A stretch of 64,000 nt of DNA, from assembly GCA_023230505.1 (NCBI GenBank), contig JALNXF010000005.1, positions 48,338 to 112,337 of the forward strand, written 5' to 3'. Source of the stretch: Candidatus Altimarinota bacterium. GTDB lineage: Bacteria; Patescibacteriota; Gracilibacteria; BD1-5; UBA2023. A program made the translations under genes and the position numbers. Each line of letters opens with the position of its first letter. The first letter of the stretch is position 1. The notes under the pieces were generated by a model, which searched no databases, was not told the DNA's origin, and saw only the letters and a program-made list of their open reading frames with translations. Positions 60,267 to 64,000 of this stretch are shown piece by piece.

Positions 60267-60473
60267 ATGAGAAATAAAAATATCTGTGGTGAAACGTATG
60301 ATGAGAATTGCAGTCAATGCAAGACTTGTCGTTCTCAGCAGATCTGCAAGGGAATGGTCAATGCATCTATTATTTCCCAGCTTGTTGATAATTTTGTTGC
60401 CCCGAAATGCCTTTGTGGAAAAGGAAGCTTCTGCCCAATGCACCAAAGTGTCGGTGTACCAAAGGATTTCTAA
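60267..60473 (+). CDS. Cysteine-rich small protein (68 aa), UGA-free cluster
   Basis: Eight cysteines in 68 residues: CGETYDENCSQCKTCRSQQIC, shortened here to its C-x6-C-x2-C-x2-C-x5-C pattern, plus a later CLCGKGSFC. This suggests metal binding or disulfides. Shine-Dalgarno AGGAGG precedes the ATG and overlaps the end of the previous ORF. All five glycines are GGN. No family is recognised. Confidence 0.65.
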   Translation: MRNKNICGETYDENCSQCKTCRSQQICKGMVNASIISQLVDNFVAPKCLCGKGSFCPMHQSVGVPKDF

Positions 60474-60488
60474 CGTGAGGAGGAAATT

Positions 60489-60659
60489 ATGGCAAAAACT
60501 TCACAAAAGGAACCTAAGAGATCAGATTTTGTAATTGATCTCAATAAAGTTCCAGGAGGAAACAGGAAACCTCACGAATTGTGTGATTTCCTCGAAAAAA
60601 TGAGGGACTGGCGAGCAAAATCGCTCAACTCAACCGTTATGATTAACGCGAGGAGGTAA
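60489..60659 (+). CDS. Small basic protein (56 aa), UGA-free cluster
   Basis: MAKTSQKEPKRSDFVIDLNK start, RAKSLNSTVMINARR end; Arg/Lys-rich and GC-richer than neighbours. It has the Shine-Dalgarno GAGGAGG 6 bases before ATG, and its own last codons (AGG AGG) form the Shine-Dalgarno of the next ORF, giving tight translational coupling. Function unknown. Confidence 0.62.
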   Translation: MAKTSQKEPKRSDFVIDLNKVPGGNRKPHELCDFLEKMRDWRAKSLNSTVMINARR

Positions 60660-60665
60660 ACAAAA

Positions 60666-60815
60666 GTGAATTTGTCGAAATTTAGACACGAGGAACCGAA
60701 AAAAGAAGAACTGAATGTCTCGGCAATTCTCAATTCATTCAGGAGCATGGGAATCAAACACGATTCCACTTACATTGTCATACCGGCTATCGCCAGAAAA
60801 CCCGGTAGGCAATAA
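60666..60815 (+). CDS. Small basic protein with GTG start (49 aa), UGA-free cluster
   Basis: Starts GTG (read as Met: MNLSKFRHEEPKKEELNVSA) behind AGGAGGTAAACAAAA and ends ARKPGRQ. It contains the VSAILNSFRSMGIKHDS segment, possibly a helix. No in-frame UGA. A terminator follows after about 35 bases. Function unknown. Confidence 0.58.
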   Translation: MNLSKFRHEEPKKEELNVSAILNSFRSMGIKHDSTYIVIPAIARKPGRQ

Positions 60816-60850
60816 AACAAAAACAAAAAAAGAAAAAAGGAAGGGAAAAA

Positions 60851-60890
60851 TAAAGGTCTTTGGTGAAATAGCCGGAGACCTTTTGTTTTT
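60851..60890 (+). terminator. Terminator of the UGA-free cluster
   Basis: AAAGGTCT (60852-60859) pairs with AGACCTTT (60876-60883), inner TGG/CC pairs, followed by a T-rich tail. It ends the four-ORF unit. Confidence 0.7.
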
Positions 60891-61013
60891 GTTGAGAGGA
60901 AATTAATTTAAAAAATTCTTTTAAAAAACATTAATTTGTATTGTAAACAATATTTTTTTGACTTATATAGTTAATATGATACAATTTTACAATACTTTTT
61001 AATTTTAAAATTT

Positions 61014-62228
61014 ATGTATCCATTAAAAACCAAAAAACCATATGATCCAAATAATTTAGGATCTACTGGAAATATTTATACAACAGTTTATCTCGGTAAC
61101 TATATTCCTTGAAATTTTAGCGAATATGTAGGAAGTCATCCGGGAGTTGATATAATTCCTCAAACCAAAAATGATAATGTAGTTGCTTGTTTGCCTTGAA
61201 CTATTTATTTTGCTGGAACTAATGCGTCAAATGGGAATTATGTTGTAATAAAACATTCTCAAGTGCCGGATCCAAGTAATTTAAATAAAAAAACTAATTT
61301 ATATAGTTGCCATTTACATTTATCTGAATTAAGTGTAAATACTTGAGATATTGTTAACGAATGAGATGTTTTAGGAAAAAGTTGAAGTACAGGAAATTCA
61401 TCATGAGAACATTTACATTTTCAAATAGACAGAGAAGAGGCACCTTTTCATCCTTATTGGCCATATTCTTTTAAGGAGGCAAGTGATGCTGGATTAAGTT
61501 TTTTTGAAGCAACAAATAAATGATTAAATCTTGAAAATGGTAAAAAATTTACAGTAAATCCGCTAGTTTATCTTGATAGTCTTCCTTATAAATGAATAGA
61601 AAAAAGTAGTGAGAAAATTGCATCTCTTGATATTTGACTTACAGATACTACTATAGAAGTCCCAAAAGAAGATAAAAAACCTATTACGAGCAATGTAAAT
61701 AAAAAATATTTTACAGATGTAGATATTTCAAATGAACCCATTAATTATCTTGCAAAACAAGGTATTACAAAATGATTTGCCGACGGAAGTTTTAAACCAA
61801 ATAATAATATTTCTAGAGCCGAACTTCTAGCTCTTACTTTTAATTTTGCAAAAAAACCACTAAGTAATGTTTCTATAAATTTTTCTGATGTAGCCAAATC
61901 AGATTGGTCTTATAAATATATTGCGACTGCGAAAAATGCCTGAATAATTAATTGATACGATGATGGAACTTTTGGTCCAAATAATCCAATTACCAGAGCG
62001 GAGGCAATAGCCGTAATTCTAAACACAATAATTTGAAAAACTAATATTCCAAATGCCTCAACTTCACTTTTTGGCGATATTCCAAAATGAGCTTGGTATG
62101 AAAAATATGTTTATTATACAGTTTCAAACTGACTTCTAGATATTTCAGGTTCTCAATTTCATCCAAATGACTATATAAAAAGGGCTGATGTAGCAAATAT
62201 TTTATATAATTTGAGAGATAAGATTTAA
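61014..62228 (+). CDS. M23 (LytM-like) metallopeptidase with C-terminal SLH domains
   Basis: A 404-aa protein. The N-terminal LytM fold has the zinc ligands His-x3-Asp in SHPGVDI and His-x-His in EHLHFQID, with YSCHLHLSELSV between them. The C-terminal half contains three S-layer homology repeats (FTDVDISNEPINYL, FSDVAKSDWSYKYI, FGDIPKGAWYEKYV), each with the ITRAE-type TRAE or KRAD motif. No signal peptide is visible at the chosen ATG, unusual for an SLH protein. It likely cuts peptidoglycan or peptide cross-links at the cell surface while held by the SLH domains. Confidence 0.87.
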
Positions 62229-62232
62229 AAAT

Positions 62233-62267
62233 CCTCACCCCAACCCTCTCCCAGAGGGAGAGGGAGA
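62233..62267. repeat. CTCTCCC palindromic repeat (intergenic copy)
   Basis: CCTCACCCCAACCCTCTCCC then AGAGGGAGAGGGAGAA; the CCCTCTCCC and GGGAGAGGG arms pair. It sits 5 bases after the M23 gene. Confidence 0.85.
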
Positions 62268-62282
62268 AATAGGAAAATAAGA

Positions 62283-63452
62283 ATGAATAAAATTATGAAA
62301 ATCGCGGTACTACATCCACAAGCCAAGGTTATGGGATGAGCAGTTAAGATGCTTTTTCTAATTTCAGCTTACCTTCAAAATAAAAATAGTGTAGATTTTT
62401 ATACTTTTTCTTTTGATAAAGCCAATTGTTTCCCTGAATTAAATAAGAATTTAAATATAATAAATCTAAATTTAAAATGATTTTCTAAATTTTTTTGAAT
62501 AATATCGCTCAGTTTTTCTTTAAGAAAATATGATATAATCCTAGCCTGAAATTCACCGATGCACTTTGTTGCAGTATTTGCTAAAATTTTTAATCCAAGA
62601 TTAAAAATTTTCTGGTATTTGCAAAATATTCCAGTTTATTATTTGCCTCAAAACAAATCAGTTTTGGTTTATTTTAAAAGGTTTTTTGAGAAATTAATTA
62701 TAGGTAAAATCGATAAAATCATTGTTAATTCTCATTTTATTAAATGAGAAGTTTTAAAATATTTTAATAAGGAGTCGGAGGTTATTTATCCAGTCATTGA
62801 TACTGATTTTTTTGTACCCCACCCAACCTCCCCTTACCAAGGGGAGGAGAATACTCAAGAGGTGGACAATATTTCTCCCCCTTGCCAAGGGGAGGTTAGA
62901 GGGGGTTTGAGTCTCTTTATAAATTGACGTCTTGTAAAATGAAAAAATGTGGAATTGGCAATAAAGTGTTTTTTTGAATTAAAAGATAAATATCCAAATC
63001 TAAAACTTTATATCTCATGAGATTGAGAAGAAAAGAATAAATTAGAAACCCTCACCCACTCTTCATACTCCCTCTCCCTCTGGGAGAGGGTTGGGGTGAG
63101 GGAAGATATAATTTTTTTGTGAGAAATAAATGAAGATGATGTGAAAAAATATTATAATAAATGTAGTGTTTGTTTATTTACATCAAAAATTGATTCATTT
63201 GGACTCACAATAATTGAAGCAATGTCATGCGAAAAACCAGTTGTATCTCTTCGTCTTGGTTGAGCTATAGAAATTATTGAAGATTGAAAAACGGGATTTC
63301 TCGCTCATGATGAAAATGAATTTATTCAAAAGATTGACAATTTACTCCAAAATCCAGAATTAAGAGCTATAATATGAGAAAATGCTAGAAAATTTGTAGT
63401 AAATAATTTTTCAAAAAATACACTATATAGTAATTTAGATAAATTAATTTAG
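62283..63452 (+). CDS. Family 4-like glycosyltransferase carrying two in-frame repeat insertions
   Basis: A 389-aa GT-B transferase. The acceptor half has the HPQAKVMGGAVKMLFLI glycine loop. The donor half has LFINGRLVKGKNVELAIKCF, and the E-x7-E sugar-nucleotide motif lies in DSFGLTIIEAMSCEKPVV followed by GGAIEIIEDGKTGFL. Two palindromic DNA repeats interrupt it without breaking the frame: one translated as SPYQGEE...SPPCQGEVRGG before the linker, one as SLSLWERVGVRE in the donor domain. It probably decorates surface polysaccharides. Activity despite the inserts is uncertain. Confidence 0.85.
62817..62910. repeat. Pair of palindromic repeats inside the glycosyltransferase gene
   Basis: Two CTCCCC...GGGGAG hairpins (CCTCCCCTTACCAAGGGGAG and CCCCCTTGCCAAGGGGAGG), separated by about 35 bases and ending in GAGGGGGTTTGAG. 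Both are read through in frame as SPYQGEE and SPPCQGEVRGG peptides. Confidence 0.8.
63049..63103. repeat. CTCTCCC repeat inside the glycosyltransferase gene, second site
   Basis: CCCTCACCCACTCTTCATAC then CTCCCTCTCCCTCTGGGAGA and GGGTTGGGGTGAGGG: outer CCCTCACCC/GGGTGAGGG and inner CCCTCTCCC-type arms. Reading frame is kept. Confidence 0.8.
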
Positions 63453-63648
63453 TTAAATTACCTAATTTTCATTTTTATTTATATGTGAAAAAACCGTGAA
63501 GAGGCCACTTTTGATTTGACTTTTGAGTAAATTCAATATAATCCCTGTAACTGACAAAAATCAGTTTTTCGCTCATTAACATAATCTATGTCTTATTTAT
63601 AAGGCAATATTTGTTATTGAGCTTTATTCTCCTTTCATTCCTTGTTTT

Positions 63649-63799
63649 TATAACGAGAAGAAATTAGACCCTCACCCTGACTTCCTTACCTCACCCCAAC
63701 CCTCTCCCAGAGAGGAGAGGGAGAAGTAAAGAATATATTTATTCCCTCTCCACTTAAGTGGAGAGGGCTAGGGTGAGGTTATGTTTTCTTCTCGTTATA
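63649..63799. repeat. Nested inverted repeat around two CTCTCCC palindromes
   Basis: Perfect 15-base arms TATAACGAGAAGAAA (63649-63663) and TTTCTTCTCGTTATA (63785-63799) enclose two CTCTCCC-type palindromes (63669-63779), themselves bounded by CCCTCACCCT and AGGGTGAGG. Intergenic; the 63453-63648 stretch before it shows no gene or clear signal. Confidence 0.75.
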
Positions 63800-63812
63800 T
63801 TAATATGACGGA

Positions 63813-63881
63813 AGGTTAAAGCTTTGACCTCCAAGACTTTTTCTTGGAAATTCTAGTAAAACGCCTGGTCGTGTTTTACTA
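63813..63881 (+). ncRNA. Three consecutive hairpins, candidate structured RNA or element end
   Basis: Three perfect or near-perfect hairpins in 69 bases: AGGTTAAAGCTTTGACCT; TCCAAGA-CTTTT-TCTTGGA; TAGTAAAAC-GCCTGGTCGT-GTTTTACTA. The region is GC-richer than its surroundings and 89 bases upstream of the gene leaving the window. It could be a 5' leader/riboswitch, part of a retroelement RNA, or a mobile-element terminus. Confidence 0.45.
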
Positions 63882-63969
63882 AACCCGAAATAAATTTTAT
63901 GTTTTCACTTAGCAATGCTACTTGGGGCTAGAATTATTTCTTATTTTATTTTTTAACTTATAGTATACT

Positions 63970-64000
63970 ATGAGTATTTTATTAAAGAAGATTACTTCTG
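63970..64000 (+). CDS. Start of an unidentified gene running off the window
   Basis: ATG after a TATAGTATACTAT palindromic leader opens a frame MSILLKKITS to the last base. Ten codons are too few to identify the product. Confidence 0.3.
   Translation, partial: MSILLKKITS

Noticed and set aside
60286..60534. An 82-codon frame overlapping the Cys-rich ORF in another phase
   Set aside because: It lacks a Shine-Dalgarno site and overlaps two coupled ORFs that have them; treated as a shadow.
62233..63779. CRISPR array from repeated CTCTCCC units
   Set aside because: Spacing is irregular, units vary and are palindromic, some are inside coding sequence, and no cas genes are present; they are REP-like repeats.

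Overview
The window comes from an AT-rich, Patescibacteria (CPR) type genome that reads UGA as glycine (genetic code 25, known from Gracilibacteria and Absconditabacteria). Almost every long gene contains in-frame UGA exactly where its family has invariant glycines: the FtsZ G-box, the Walker A loops of the secretion-type ATPases, the KxDG ligase motif, the UvrA LSGGE signature and the GroEL GGM tail. Genes end only at UAA or UAG. Read with the standard code, the same genes break into dozens of false fragments; all coordinates below use UGA=Gly. Most start codons follow an A/T-rich leader without a clear Shine-Dalgarno sequence.

Layout. 1-3926: division and repair genes (ftsA end, ftsZ, a small protein, ligA). 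4028-8011: a VirD4/TraG-like ATPase with a tandem T4SS-type pilin. 8072-12137 (minus): a PolA-like 5'-3' exonuclease without polymerase domain, a promoter-RNA-terminator unit of unknown class on the plus strand, and a pyrimidine deoxynucleotide operon (dcd, thyX, a Cys-rich small protein, tmk, dut). 12314-14326: small membrane/surface proteins, a short DnaJ-like protein and a SpoU methyltransferase. 14327-19621 (minus): uncharacterised proteins and a second TraG-like ATPase. 19634-23702 (minus): a restriction-modification locus whose nuclease and methyltransferase are fused, with a separate two-domain specificity subunit. 23708-27567: proS, lysS and ung. 27569-30330 (minus): a Fic-like protein, a deaminase and two methyltransferase-like proteins. 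30333-36018 (minus): a prepilin/FecR/LamG-like surface protein, a VirB4-like ATPase and a SpoIIE-type phosphatase.

36146-39864: ssb, a surface protein with a peptidase S74 self-cleaving chaperone domain, and groES-groEL behind a CIRCE-like operator. 39912-46906: a TetR-controlled efflux system (TetR, lipoprotein membrane-fusion protein, RND pump) in which the same palindrome lies upstream of both transcription units; a lytic transglycosylase-like gene sits between them. 46998-50414 (minus): an uncharacterised protein carrying a translated repeat, glyA and a C-terminal processing protease. 50749-53910: an extremely AT-rich cluster of unknown and membrane proteins. 53904-60042: comF-like, uvrA, murB, a DHH phosphoesterase and an RsuA/RluB pseudouridine synthase.

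60145-60815 stands out: four tandem tiny ORFs, GC-richer, each with a strong Shine-Dalgarno sequence and with no in-frame UGA, unlike everything around them. 61014-63452 holds an M23 peptidase with SLH domains and a glycosyltransferase whose coding sequence has absorbed two palindromic repeats in frame. The last 550 bases hold a nested inverted repeat and three consecutive hairpins before a gene that runs off the window.

Taken together the genes suggest a small-genome, probably host-associated cell that keeps repair, dTTP synthesis and peptidoglycan genes and devotes much coding space to secretion or conjugation-type ATPases, pilins and surface proteins. The lifestyle statement is inference. 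No rRNA, tRNA or CRISPR array was seen.
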